From assembly GCF_000421825.1 (NCBI RefSeq), contig NZ_ATXT01000014.1, forward strand, positions 248,001-312,000: 64,000 nt of DNA. The letters run 5' to 3'. Source of the stretch: Humibacter albus DSM 18994 (lineage in GTDB: Bacteria > Actinomycetota > Actinomycetes > Actinomycetales > Microbacteriaceae). The notes under the pieces are model-generated. The model was not told where the DNA came from, made no database searches, and saw only the letters and a program-made list of their open reading frames with translations. Numbering within the stretch: position 1 is the first letter of the stretch; each line of letters begins with the position of its first letter. A program made the position numbers and the translations under genes. Positions 1 through 9,850 of the stretch are shown one piece after another.

Positions 1-1139
1 CGCGCCTGCACTCGGGACTCGGCGGCGACAACGAGAAGCTCGCGTTCGGCGTTCTCCGCCGGGGTCTCACCGCCGAAGCGGTCGGCGAGTACGCGGCGGC
101 CGGCGACCTGGAGGGGCTCACCGACCTCGGCCTGCGCTTCGACCTGACCGTGCCGCTCGCCCGCTTCTACGCCACGCATCGCGGCGCGCTCCCCGGCGTT
201 TTCAAGTCGATCCAGATCGCTCCGGTCTGGCGCGCGGAGCGACCGCAGAAGGGCCGCTACCGCCAGTTCGTGCAGTGCGACATCGACATCATCGGCGAGA
301 GCGGGGTGGTCGCCGAGATCGAGCTGATCGCGGCGACCCTCGCGACTCTCGACGCGCTCGGCCTCACCGGTTGTTCCATCCGGATCAACCACCGCGCCAT
401 CCTGCGCGGCCTGATCGCGTCGTGGGGCGTGCGCGAGGCGAACTACGAACGCGCCATGATCACGATCGACAAAGAAGACAAGATCGGCGTCGACGGCGTG
501 GTGGCCGAACTCGTCGAGCTCGGGCTCATCGACGACGCGGTCGCCGCACAGGCGGCCGAGAGCCTCACCGGGCTGCCCGATGACGGCTGGGGCCTCCTGG
601 AGGCGGCCGATGCCGGCTCTGTTCCGTGGCTCGACGTCGAGGCGTACCGCCAGTTGCACGAGATCCGGGATGCCGTCACCGCCGTCGTCCCGGACGCCGC
701 GCTGGTCTTCTCGCACAACCTGGTGCGCGGCATGGGGTACTACACCGGCGCCATCTTCGAGATCCAGCACCCCGAGTTCGGCTACTCCCTCGGCGGTGGC
801 GGACGCTATGACGGCATGATCGGCCGCTTCCTCGGCTCCGATGTGCCGGCCGTCGGCTTCTCGCTCGGATTCGAACGTATCGTCGATCTGGTCGATCTGT
901 CGGAGGGGCACGCCTCCGACTCCGTCGTGCTCGTCTATGACAGAGACGTCGACCCCGCGGTGCTCTTCGGGCTGAAGTCTCAACTGGTGCTCTCCGGGGC
1001 CCGGGTGCGGGTGGAGAAGCGGGTGAAGAACCTCAAGGCGCTTCTGGAACGGCTGACGGATGCCGGCTATCGCCGCTTCGCGCCCGTCACCGCCGACACG
1101 CGCACGGTCGGCGACCTCCAGGTGAAGCCGCTCGTCTGA
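1..1139 (+). CDS. hisS: Histidyl-tRNA synthetase, 5'-truncated by the window edge
   Basis: This class II aminoacyl-tRNA synthetase charges tRNA-His in the cytosol. The frame is open from base 3, so the start lies outside the window; 378 residues are visible. Class II motif 2 is clear (APVWRAERPQKGRYRQF), followed by the histidine-binding signature RGMGYYTG and the glycine-rich GGGGRYDGMIGRF segment. The C-terminal ~90 residues (from about VLVYDRDV) form the anticodon-binding domain, which argues against the paralogue HisZ, which lacks that domain. The wording of motif 2 (QIAPVWRAERPQKGRYRQFVQCD) resembles the Bacteroidetes/eukaryote-like HisRS lineage more than the usual bacterial one; that comparison is from memory. 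The gene converges on the kinase gene that follows. Confidence 0.9.
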   Translation, partial: RLHSGLGGDNEKLAFGVLRRGLTAEAVGEYAAAGDLEGLTDLGLRFDLTVPLARFYATHRGALPGVFKSIQIAPVWRAERPQKGRYRQFVQCDIDIIGESGVVAEIELIAATLATLDALGLTGCSIRINHRAILRGLIASWGVREANYERAMITIDKEDKIGVDGVVAELVELGLIDDAVAAQAAESLTGLPDDGWGLLEAADAGSVPWLDVEAYRQLHEIRDAVTAVVPDAALVFSHNLVRGMGYYTGAIFEIQHPEFGYSLGGGGRYDGMIGRFLGSDVPAVGFSLGFERIVDLVDLSEGHASDSVVLVYDRDVDPAVLFGLKSQLVLSGARVRVEKRVKNLKALLERLTDAGYRRFAPVTADTRTVGDLQVKPLV

Positions 1140-1145
1140 GCCGGT

Positions 1146-1169
1146 CGCGGATGGCGGCGACTATCCGCG
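1146..1169. terminator. Possible bidirectional terminator hairpin
   Basis: CGCGGAT (1146-1152) and ATCCGCG (1163-1169) can pair across a 10-nt loop between the convergent hisS and kinase genes. No T-run follows, and the right arm overlaps the kinase stop region, so the call is weak. Confidence 0.3.
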
Positions 1170-2132
1170 CAGGGCGGCAAGCGATTGACGCACACGTTCG
1201 AACACGTCTGCGTCGACGCTGACGCCGTTCGCGCGCAGAGCGAGTACGGCGGCGCCTACGGTGCCGTCGGTCACCGTGCGCACATCGGTGACGCCGGCGA
1301 TGCCGTCCACCGGAAGCCCCAGCGCGCCCAGCACACCGCCGCCGCACACCACCGGTCCTCGCACGTCCTCGGTCGCGATCGCCGCCAGCGTCGTGCGCAG
1401 CGATGCCCGTGCCCGCTCGGCGATGTGCCGTGCGCTCTCATCGTCTCCCGCTGCGAACACCAGGGGAGCGAACCGCGCCAGCTCGATCGGGCGCAGTCCG
1501 TATACGGCGTCCAAGAGCAGTCGCAGTGCATCCGGGCGCCCGTCTGGCCCGCGTTCGAGCGACGAATCCATCGGGATCCCGAGCGCATCGAGGAGCAGCG
1601 TGGTCAGCCGCGTCGTCGGACCACGGGAATCGAGGTGTGCTGCCACGGCGCGTACGACCTGGCGGCCGATCCAGAAGCCCGACCCGTCGTCGCCGAGCAG
1701 CCAGCCCAAGCCGTCCGCCGCAGCCACGTCGCGGGCATCCTGCACGCGGATGGCCGCGGCACCGGTGCCCGCGACCACGGCGTATCCGTCGAGTTCCCAG
1801 GCGCCGGAACAGAACGTGGCGAGCAGATCGGACTGCAGCTCGATCCCCGCGTCGAGCCCGATCTTCCTCAGCGCCGAGGTGATCCAGCCCGTCGAGACGT
1901 GCGTGCGAGCGCCGGCCATCGCCAAGATCGCGGTGTCGCCGGTTTTGGGGGTGCCGGCACTCTCGATCGCGGCACGCACGGCTGTCACGATCTGCAGGGA
2001 GGCGTGCTCAGTCCCTGATGAGATCGGATTTCCGCTCCCGGCGACGCCGTATCCGACGCAGTCGCCGGAGCGTGTGAGGACGACCGCTCGGGTCGAAGTT
2101 CCGCCGGCATCGACGGCTATCAGATTTCGCAT
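1161..2132 (-). CDS. BadF/BadG/BcrA/BcrD-type ATPase, probable N-acetylglucosamine kinase
   Basis: Likely phosphorylates an incoming amino sugar (GlcNAc or similar) at the 6-position, the step between uptake and deacetylation. The 323-residue protein opens with the ASKHA phosphate-1 motif AVDAGGTSTRAVV (Asp8). It carries a second glycine-rich loop VVAGTGAAAIRV near residue 120 and the GLGWLLGDDGSGFWIG block typical of GlcNAc-kinase-like BadF proteins. It is divergent from the RpiR regulator across 81 bp and lies beside an NgcEFG-like importer, which supports an amino-sugar substrate. MurNAc, glucosamine or an anhydro-sugar are possible alternatives. No nagA or nagB is present in the window to complete the pathway. 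Confidence 0.8.
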   Translation of the reverse strand: MRNLIAVDAGGTSTRAVVLTRSGDCVGYGVAGSGNPISSGTEHASLQIVTAVRAAIESAGTPKTGDTAILAMAGARTHVSTGWITSALRKIGLDAGIELQSDLLATFCSGAWELDGYAVVAGTGAAAIRVQDARDVAAADGLGWLLGDDGSGFWIGRQVVRAVAAHLDSRGPTTRLTTLLLDALGIPMDSSLERGPDGRPDALRLLLDAVYGLRPIELARFAPLVFAAGDDESARHIAERARASLRTTLAAIATEDVRGPVVCGGGVLGALGLPVDGIAGVTDVRTVTDGTVGAAVLALRANGVSVDADVFERVRQSLAALRG

Positions 2133-2177
2133 TGGTTGCTTTTCGGTTTCAAGACTTGCTCATCGGACGAGATGTCC

Positions 2178-2192
2178 TGATAATACTTTTCA
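2178..2192. promoter_or_regulatory. Candidate RpiR operator between kinase and regulator
   Basis: The divergent intergenic region holds an imperfect inverted repeat, TGATAA-TAC-TTTTCA (5 of 6 arm positions match). It is AT-rich compared with its surroundings and sits between the kinase and rpiR starts. Binding by the adjacent RpiR protein is inferred from position only. Confidence 0.4.
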
Positions 2193-2213
2193 GTCAGCCC
2201 CCAACGATGTGAG

Positions 2214-3236
2214 ATGGATTTTCAGGTGAACGTTCCGACCGACGCGACCGACGACCAGGGCACAGCTCCCGCCGTCGTCACCGGACCCGGCGTCGGCATG
2301 CGCATCCAGTCTCGACTGCCGCAGATGTCGCAGGCAATGGCGAAGATCGCGATGCTTCTGCTCGAGACTCCGGACGCGCCGCTGCACCTGTCGATCACGG
2401 AGCTCGCCGAATCGGCGGGCACCTCGCCGGCGACGGTCACCCGGTTCTGCCGCACGATCGGCTTCTCCGGTTACGTGCCGCTGCGGGTCGCCGTTGCCTC
2501 GGACGTCGGTCGCGAGCGCGCACGGGAGACCTGGAGCGAGGACATCGGTCGCGCCTTCGGGCCGGACGATCCGCCCACCGAAGTGCTGAGCACGCTGCTG
2601 TCAGCACACACGCGGTCGCTTCACGAGACGGCCGAGCTGATCGACCTCACGCGTGTGGAGCGCATCGCCCAGCGCATCGCCACCTGCCGCCATGTCGACA
2701 TGTACGGCATCGGCGGAAGCGCGACCATGGCCCAGGAGATGCAGTCGCGGCTCTACCGCATCGGCATCAACGCGCACTTCTGGCCGGAGGTGCACTCCGG
2801 ACTCACCAGCGCTGCCCTGCAGGACGAGCACAGCGTGGCGATCGGCATCTCGAACACGGGCCGCACCGAAGAGACGATTCAGATGCTGGCCTGCGCGAAG
2901 TCGACGGGGGCGCTCACCGTCGCGGTGACGAACTCGCCCGAGACGCCGCTGGCGCAGCTGGCCGACGAGCACATCGTGACGCTGGCGCACGAGCAGTTCC
3001 TTCAGCCGGACGACCTTTCGGCCAAGCATTCGCAGCTCTTCGTGCTCGACCTGCTCTACCTGCTGATCGCACAGCGCAACTTCGGCCGCACGACCACCAC
3101 GCTCGCCGCCTCCGCCGTCGCCGTGTCGCCGCACCGCCGCTCGGGACGTAGCCGCCGGGGCTTCGCCCGCGATGCGGGCAAGACCGCCGCCGCCCCCGTC
3201 CACCTCGACGACGCCCACGACAAGGAGCCCGCATGA
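2214..3236 (+). CDS. MurR/RpiR family transcriptional regulator
   Basis: Sugar-phosphate-responsive transcription factor of 340 residues. An N-terminal HTH_6 domain (about residues 25-105) contains SITELAESAGTSPATVTRFC, the usual RpiR recognition helix. A SIS domain follows (about 140-290) with YGIGGSATMAQEMQSRL and the GISNTGRTEETI phosphosugar-binding serine/threonine loop. A low-complexity basic tail (~40 residues, HRRSGRSRRG) extends beyond the SIS fold. The ATG at 2214 gives an N-terminal extension of about 25 residues; an in-frame ATG near 2298 is an alternative start. It probably controls the kinase, the SIS protein and the importer, responding to the phosphorylated sugar. Confidence 0.88.
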   Translation: MDFQVNVPTDATDDQGTAPAVVTGPGVGMRIQSRLPQMSQAMAKIAMLLLETPDAPLHLSITELAESAGTSPATVTRFCRTIGFSGYVPLRVAVASDVGRERARETWSEDIGRAFGPDDPPTEVLSTLLSAHTRSLHETAELIDLTRVERIAQRIATCRHVDMYGIGGSATMAQEMQSRLYRIGINAHFWPEVHSGLTSAALQDEHSVAIGISNTGRTEETIQMLACAKSTGALTVAVTNSPETPLAQLADEHIVTLAHEQFLQPDDLSAKHSQLFVLDLLYLLIAQRNFGRTTTTLAASAVAVSPHRRSGRSRRGFARDAGKTAAAPVHLDDAHDKEPA

Positions 3237-3988
3237 CCCACCTCTTCGATGACTTCCGACGCGAAGCCGCCACGCGCATCGACGCATTGACGGCCGAGGC
3301 GGATGCCGGTTCCCTCGACGCCGCCGTCGACCTCCTGGTCGACGCGGTCGCCGCCGGCGGCGTGCTCCAGGCCTTCGGCACAGGGCACTCGGAAGCCTTC
3401 GCGATGGAGATCGCGGGTCGGGCAGGAGGACTCATTCCCACCAACAGGATCGCGTTGCGCGACGTGGTGCTCTACGGCTCGCGCGATGTGGACATCCTTT
3501 CGGGCAGCAGCCTGGAGCGCGACCCGTCCATCGTCGACGAGCTCTTCGGCCTGTACCCGATGAACGAGCACGATGTGTTCCTGATCGCCTCGAACTCCGG
3601 CGTGAACGGCTCGATCGTCGGCATGGCGCTCAAGGCGAAGGAGACCGGGCACAAGCTCATCGCGGTCACCAGCCTGGAGCACACCGACGCGGTCGAGCCG
3701 AAGCATCCCAGCGGACTGAAGCTGCGGGACATCGCCGATGTCGTCATCGACAACAAGGCCCCGTACGGCGACGCCACCCTCGAGCTCGATGACGGCGTGA
3801 AGGTCGGTGCGATCTCCTCGATCACCGCCGCGTTCATCGCCCAGCTGCTCACGGTGGCCGTCGCCGAGCGCATCGCCGGGTCGGGGAAGACCCCGCCCGT
3901 CTACATCTCGGCGAACATTCCGGGCGGAGACGAGCACAACCAGGTATTGGAGGACCTCTATCGAGACCGCATCAGTCGCACGGCCTGA
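3233..3988 (+). CDS. SIS-domain protein of the UPF0309 type
   Basis: A 251-residue single-SIS protein whose start overlaps the rpiR stop by 4 bp (ATGA), so the two are probably translationally coupled. Visible SIS features are the FGTGHSEAFAMEIAGRAGG loop near residue 50 and the ASNSGVNGSIVGMAL loop near residue 120. The PVYISANIPGGDEHN ending is typical of UPF0309. SIS proteins bind phosphosugars and act as isomerases, deaminases or etherases. Its place beside a kinase and GlcNAc-type importer suggests action on GlcNAc-6-P or MurNAc-6-P, but the reaction cannot be read from the sequence. Confidence 0.75.
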   Translation: MTHLFDDFRREAATRIDALTAEADAGSLDAAVDLLVDAVAAGGVLQAFGTGHSEAFAMEIAGRAGGLIPTNRIALRDVVLYGSRDVDILSGSSLERDPSIVDELFGLYPMNEHDVFLIASNSGVNGSIVGMALKAKETGHKLIAVTSLEHTDAVEPKHPSGLKLRDIADVVIDNKAPYGDATLELDDGVKVGAISSITAAFIAQLLTVAVAERIAGSGKTPPVYISANIPGGDEHNQVLEDLYRDRISRTA

Positions 3989-4062
3989 CAGTGCGGCCGT
4001 GCGGTCGTACCCGACGCACCATCAACACCTACAACACAGAGAAGAAAGGCAACACCCACACC

Positions 4063-5442
4063 ATGACCACAGAAAATAGAGGAGTCGATCGGCGCTCGTT
4101 CCTTCGCGGCGCCATGGCTGCCGCGGTCGCCGTTCCGATCACCGTTTCGTTGGCCTCCTGTTCGTCAGGTGGCAGCGGCGACAGCGGCAGTGGCGGCACG
4201 AAGTCGGCGAAGAACCCGTTCGGCATCAAGGAGAGCTCCAGCATCGAGGCTGTGATCTTCAACGGTGGCTACGGGTATGACTACGTGTCGTACGCGGCGA
4301 AGCTGGTCGACAAGAAGTGGAAGACGACCTCCAAGGTCAAGCCGCAGACCAACATCGCACAGTCGCTGCAGCCGCGCTTCGTCGGCGGCAACCCGCCGGA
4401 CCTCATCGACAACTCGGGCGCGAACCAGATCGGCTTCAACACCATTCTGAAGAGCCTCGAGACGCTCGATGACGTGTTCGCGGCGAACAACTACGAGGGC
4501 AAGAAGATCTCGGACACGCTCTACCCGAACGTCAAGGTCCCCGGCACCTTCAGCAACAAGTTCGTGGCGATGAACTACGTCATGACGGTGTACGCGGTCT
4601 GGTACTCGGCGAGCCTGTTCGAGGAGAACGGCTGGACTCCGCCCAAGACTTGGGACGAGGCGCTCGACCTGGGTGCCAAGGCCAAGGCCAAGGGCAAGTA
4701 CCTGTTCGTCTGGGGCAAGGAAGCCGCGACCTACTACCTCACGCTGGCGCTCGACTCGGCCATCAAGGAGGGCGGTCTCGACGTTATGAACGCCGTGAAC
4801 AACCTCGAGAAGAACGCCTGGTCGCAGAAGCCGATCCAGGATGTCTTCAACGCGCTGGAGAAGATCGTCAAGGCGGGCTACTTCATCCCGGGCGGTGCCG
4901 GAACCCAGTTCACGGCCGCGCAGGCGAAGTGGTCGAACGACCAGCAGGCGATCCTCTACCCCTCGGGCGGCTGGATCGAGAACGAGATGAAGAAGGCCAC
5001 GAAGGAGGGCTTCAAGATGACCGGCGCGCCCGCCATGACGGTGACGTCGGACTCGAAGCTGCCCTACGAGGCGCTGCGTGCCGCGGCCGGTGAGCCGTAC
5101 ATCGTTCCGTCTCAGGGCAAGAACGTCGCCGGCGGCAAGGAGATCATGCGCGCCATGCTCTCCAAGGATGCCGCGACGAACTTCTCGAAGACGCGTCTCG
5201 CGCCGACGATCGTCAAGGGCCTCGTGCCCGCCGACGGTTTCGGCTCGACCGCGCTCGTGTCCCAGACCAAGATGCTGGACGCCGCAGGCGACAACATCTT
5301 CGACTGGGAGTTCTCCAGCCTGTACGGCCTCAACACCGACCAGCTCGTGATCTGGAACTCGTTCCTCTCCGGGCAGGCCGACGTGGCCGCGCTGACCAAG
5401 CAGATGCAGAAGATCTCCGACGACGCAGCGGCATCCAAGTGA
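4063..5442 (+). CDS. ngcE: NgcE-like solute-binding lipoprotein for GlcNAc/chitobiose
   Basis: Substrate-binding protein of a carbohydrate ABC importer, anchored outside the membrane. I start it at ATG 4063, after an AGAAAGG Shine-Dalgarno, rather than at an upstream in-frame ATG. That start gives a clean twin-arginine lipoprotein signal: DRRSFLRG, a hydrophobic stretch, then the LASC lipobox. The mature protein begins with a Ser/Gly linker. The blocks QPRFVGGNPPDLIDNSGA, TVYAVWYSASLFEENGW and PPKTWDEALDLG match my recollection of Streptomyces NgcE, the GlcNAc/diacetylchitobiose receptor. Length (459 aa) fits. It is followed by two overlapping permease genes. Confidence 0.82.
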   Translation: MTTENRGVDRRSFLRGAMAAAVAVPITVSLASCSSGGSGDSGSGGTKSAKNPFGIKESSSIEAVIFNGGYGYDYVSYAAKLVDKKWKTTSKVKPQTNIAQSLQPRFVGGNPPDLIDNSGANQIGFNTILKSLETLDDVFAANNYEGKKISDTLYPNVKVPGTFSNKFVAMNYVMTVYAVWYSASLFEENGWTPPKTWDEALDLGAKAKAKGKYLFVWGKEAATYYLTLALDSAIKEGGLDVMNAVNNLEKNAWSQKPIQDVFNALEKIVKAGYFIPGGAGTQFTAAQAKWSNDQQAILYPSGGWIENEMKKATKEGFKMTGAPAMTVTSDSKLPYEALRAAAGEPYIVPSQGKNVAGGKEIMRAMLSKDAATNFSKTRLAPTIVKGLVPADGFGSTALVSQTKMLDAAGDNIFDWEFSSLYGLNTDQLVIWNSFLSGQADVAALTKQMQKISDDAAASK

Positions 5443-6440
5443 CATCAACAACCAGTACTACGACGACGGGAGGGCGGGTTTCTCCGCCCTCCCGGCGCCG
5501 CCGCGCGAAGCGCTGGACCTTCGACCGGGTCAGCTTCATGGCGGTCTTCCTGATTCTTCCCCTGGCGATCTTCCTGCTCTTCGTGATCTGGCCGTTCGTC
5601 CAGGCGATCTACTACTCCTTGACGGACTGGGGCGGGTTCTCGCCGACGATGAACTTCATCGGCTTCGACAACTTCGTCAAGCTCGCCAACGACGACACGT
5701 TCATGCAGGCGGTGTTCAACTGCATCCTGCTCGGCATCTTCGTGCCGTTGATCACGATCGTGGTGGCGCTGATCATCGCCAGCGTGGTCACGGTGGCGGG
5801 ACCGAGCAAGGGAACGATCCGTGGTGTGAAGGGCTCCGGCTTCTACCGCACCGTGTCGTTCTTCCCGTACTGCATCCCCGCGATCGTCATCGGCCTGATC
5901 TGGTCGCAGGTGTACGACCCTTCGGCCGGTCTGCTCAACGGGTTCCTCACCTCGATCGGCCTGCACAAGTTCACGAACTTCGCCTGGCTCGGCGAGGTCG
6001 CCACGGCCATGCCGGCATCGATGTTCGTCATCATCTGGGGCTTCATCGGCTTCTACACGGTGCTGTTCGTCGCCGCGATCAAGTCGATCCCGGCGGAGAT
6101 CTACGAAGCAGTCCGCCTGGACGGCGCCACTCGGTTCCGTACCGCGTGGTCGATCACGCTGCCGTCGATCCGTGACAACATCCAGACCGCGTACATCTAC
6201 CTCGGCATCGCCGCGCTCGACTCCTTCGTATACATGTCCGCACTGTTCCCGAACGCCGGCGGTCCGGCGAACACGACCCTGGTGATCAGCCAGGACCTGT
6301 TCAACACCGCCTTCCGCAAGGGCCAGTTCGGCTATGCCACCGCGATGGGCGTCGTGCTGGCGGCGATCACGCTGCTGTTCGCCGCGATCGTGTTCGGCAT
6401 CGTGCGACTGACCAAGGGCCGGGAGGAAGGCCGATCATGA
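5439..6440 (+). CDS. ngcF: NgcF-like sugar ABC transporter permease
   Basis: Integral membrane permease (333 aa, about six transmembrane helices, MalF class). It starts at GTG 5439, overlapping the ngcE stop by 4 bp. The cytoplasmic EAA loop that docks the ATPase is visible as EIYEAVRLDGATRFRTAWSITLP near residue 220. An N-terminal Ser/Thr- and Arg-rich tail of about 30 residues precedes helix 1. It should pair with NgcG and NgcE. Confidence 0.82.
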   Translation: MTSTTSTTTTGGRVSPPSRRRRAKRWTFDRVSFMAVFLILPLAIFLLFVIWPFVQAIYYSLTDWGGFSPTMNFIGFDNFVKLANDDTFMQAVFNCILLGIFVPLITIVVALIIASVVTVAGPSKGTIRGVKGSGFYRTVSFFPYCIPAIVIGLIWSQVYDPSAGLLNGFLTSIGLHKFTNFAWLGEVATAMPASMFVIIWGFIGFYTVLFVAAIKSIPAEIYEAVRLDGATRFRTAWSITLPSIRDNIQTAYIYLGIAALDSFVYMSALFPNAGGPANTTLVISQDLFNTAFRKGQFGYATAMGVVLAAITLLFAAIVFGIVRLTKGREEGRS

Positions 6441-7345
6441 CCTCGACTTCTCAGATCATCGCGCCCGGCCTGAACAAGCAGGGGCTCTCGCGCAACCAGA
6501 ACAAGCAGAAGCTCACCAAGGGCGACGTCGCCGTCGGCACCGCATCGCACATCCTGCTGATCGTCTGGACGCTGATCGTGGCCGTCCCGCTGCTGTGGGT
6601 GTTCATGTCGTCGTTCAAGACGACGAAGCAGATCCTGGACTCCCCGTTCGGGCTGCCCAGCAAGCTCGACTTCACGAACTACGTCAACGCGTGGAACGGA
6701 TCGGGCATCGGCAGCTACTTCGCGAACACGCTCATCGTGGTCGTCTCCGCCTTGATCATCGTGATGATCCTCGGCGCGATGTGCGCCTACGTGCTGGCGC
6801 GGTTCAAGTTCTTCGGCGCGCGGGCGATCTACTACCTGATGCTCGCCGGGCTGACGTTCCCGCCCTTCCTGGCGATCGTGCCGTTGTTCAAGGTGCTGCA
6901 GACGATCGGACTGCTGAACTCGCTGCCCGGCCTGATCCTCACCTACGTGGCGTTCGCGCTGCCGTTCACCGTCTTCTTCCTGTACTCGTTCTTCCAGACG
7001 CTCCCCGATGAGATCTACGAAGCGGCACAGGTGGACGGGGCGAGCGAGTGGCGCACGTTCTTCCAGGTGATGCTCCCGATGGCGACGCCCGGAATGGCGG
7101 CGGTGGCGATCTTCAACTTCCTCGGCCTGTGGAACCAGTTCCTCCTGCCGGTGGCGTTGAACTCCAACCAGTCCAACTACGTCCTCACCCAGGGCATGGC
7201 GCAGTTCGCCTCCCAGGCCGGATACTCGGTGGACTTCGGCGCGCTCTACGCTGCTGTCGTCATCACCGTCATCCCCGTCCTGATCATCTACGTGTTCTTC
7301 CAGCGACAGCTGCAGGGATCGGTGTCCCAAGGCACTTCGAAGTGA
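6437..7345 (+). CDS. ngcG: NgcG-like sugar ABC transporter permease
   Basis: Second permease of the importer (302 aa, MalG class), overlapping ngcF by 4 bp (ATGA). The EAA motif reads EIYEAAQVDGASEWRTFFQVMLP near residue 195, and six hydrophobic segments are apparent. No ATP-binding subunit follows; the next gene is enolase. As in Streptomyces, where one MsiK ATPase serves several importers, the energizing ATPase is presumably encoded elsewhere (inference). Confidence 0.82.
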   Translation: MTSTSQIIAPGLNKQGLSRNQNKQKLTKGDVAVGTASHILLIVWTLIVAVPLLWVFMSSFKTTKQILDSPFGLPSKLDFTNYVNAWNGSGIGSYFANTLIVVVSALIIVMILGAMCAYVLARFKFFGARAIYYLMLAGLTFPPFLAIVPLFKVLQTIGLLNSLPGLILTYVAFALPFTVFFLYSFFQTLPDEIYEAAQVDGASEWRTFFQVMLPMATPGMAAVAIFNFLGLWNQFLLPVALNSNQSNYVLTQGMAQFASQAGYSVDFGALYAAVVITVIPVLIIYVFFQRQLQGSVSQGTSK

Positions 7346-7387
7346 TCGAGGACGCCTCGAGGTAACGCGGTACGCCGCGCTGCTTCC

Positions 7388-7458
7388 GCGCCCGCGCACC
7401 CACGGCAGATACGGCGATCCGACCGCCGGCCGTGTGCGCGGGCGCGCTTTCGCGCGCC
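7388..7458 (+). terminator. Nested hairpins after the importer operon
   Basis: GCGCCCGCGCAC (7388-7399) pairs perfectly with GTGCGCGGGCGC (7434-7445). An alternative hairpin, GGCGCGC-TTTC-GCGCGCC, occupies 7441-7458. The two structures share bases and are mutually exclusive. They lie between ngcG and eno, have no T-run, and may end the importer transcript or influence the eno leader. Confidence 0.4.
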
Positions 7459-7463
7459 ACTAG

Positions 7464-8801
<1,338 letters not shown>

Positions 8802-8823
8802 CCTCACGGCGATCGAGGCGGGC

Positions 8824-9291
8824 ATGTCTCAGACTGGAAGCATGCCCGCTTCGACCCGTCGTGTGTCCGCGAGCTGGCTGCGGGGCATCCGCTTCTCCTG
8901 GTTCAGCCTCGTGATGCTGGGACTCGTCGTCATCGGCGTGCTCGTGGTCGCCCCCACGCTGCACCTCTACGTCGACCAGCAGCACGAGATCGGCCGGCTG
9001 GAGAAGAACAACGCCGACACCGCCGCGAAGGTCGCCGATCTGAAGAAGCAAGCGGCGGACTGGAGCGACCCGGAGTACATCAAGGCCCAGGCCCGTGGTC
9101 GGCTGCTTTTCGTCATGCCGGGGGAGACCAGTTACCTTGTCATCGATGACCGCGCCCCGACGCCGCAGAAGAACCAGGCGCCGGTGAGCCGCGACATCCA
9201 GGCCACGAAATCCGATTGGCTCGGCGCGCTGGCGAGCTCGTTCCTCACGGCGGGGACGACCGGCGCGACGGCCGACCAGCTCTCGAAATGA
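8824..9291 (+). CDS. FtsB/DivIC-like septum formation initiator
   Basis: Small bitopic division protein (155 aa). It has a short basic N terminus, one transmembrane helix (about residues 22-43), then a heptad-patterned segment (QQHEIGRLEKNNADTAAKVADLKKQ) and the YIKAQARGRLLFVMPGE motif of the DivIC/FtsB family. It should act in the FtsQLB-type divisome complex outside the membrane. Start ATG 8824 is the first in-frame ATG after eno; ATG 8842 is an alternative. The eno neighbour is the classic actinobacterial context. A Lys/Ala/Gly-rich C-terminal tail is less conserved. Confidence 0.85.
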   Translation: MSQTGSMPASTRRVSASWLRGIRFSWFSLVMLGLVVIGVLVVAPTLHLYVDQQHEIGRLEKNNADTAAKVADLKKQAADWSDPEYIKAQARGRLLFVMPGETSYLVIDDRAPTPQKNQAPVSRDIQATKSDWLGALASSFLTAGTTGATADQLSK

Positions 9292-9295
9292 ATCC

Positions 9296-9811
9296 ATGAC
9301 GACACCTCCGTTCGACCCCGTGTCGGAGCGCGACATCGAGATCGTCTCTGCTCAGCTCGGTCGCCCCGCTCGCGGCGTCGTCGGCATCGCCGCACGATGC
9401 GTGTGCGGAGCGCCGACTGTGGTGGCGACCGCGCCGCGGCTGCCCGACGGCACGCCGTTCCCCACGCTCTACTACCTGAGCCATCCGGCGGCGACGGCCG
9501 CGATCTCCCGACTCGAGGCATCCGGGACCATGGCGGAGTTCGCCCGGATGCTCGCCGATGACGAAGAGTTACGGCTCGGCTACGAGCGTGCGCATCGCGC
9601 GTATCTGGCCGATCGGGACAGCATCGAGCACGTCGAGGAGATCGACGGCTTCTCTGCGGGCGGCATGCCCGTCAGAGTGAAATGCCTGCACGCGCTGGCC
9701 GCGCATGCGCTGGCCGCCGGAGAGGGCGTCAACCCCGTCGGAGATCTGGCGTTGACGCGCGCGGAGTGGTCGCCCGCCGTCTGTGAATGTGCTGACTACA
9801 CGGTGCGGTAG
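9296..9811 (+). CDS. DUF501 family protein
   Basis: A 171-residue protein starting 4 bp after the ftsB-like stop. It has the DUF501 hallmarks: an N-terminal IVSAQLGRPARGVVGIAARC segment, LPDGTPFPTLYYLSHP, and a C-terminal cysteine-bearing block (RVKCLHALAAHALAAGEG ... NPVGD ... CEC). The conserved Cys/His suggest metal binding, but no biochemical function is established. The eno-divIC-DUF501 arrangement is widespread in Actinobacteria. Confidence 0.85.
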   Translation: MTTPPFDPVSERDIEIVSAQLGRPARGVVGIAARCVCGAPTVVATAPRLPDGTPFPTLYYLSHPAATAAISRLEASGTMAEFARMLADDEELRLGYERAHRAYLADRDSIEHVEEIDGFSAGGMPVRVKCLHALAAHALAAGEGVNPVGDLALTRAEWSPAVCECADYTVR

Positions 9812-9850
9812 ATTAGAGGAATACTTTTCGTTTCAAGGAGACGCTGCACT

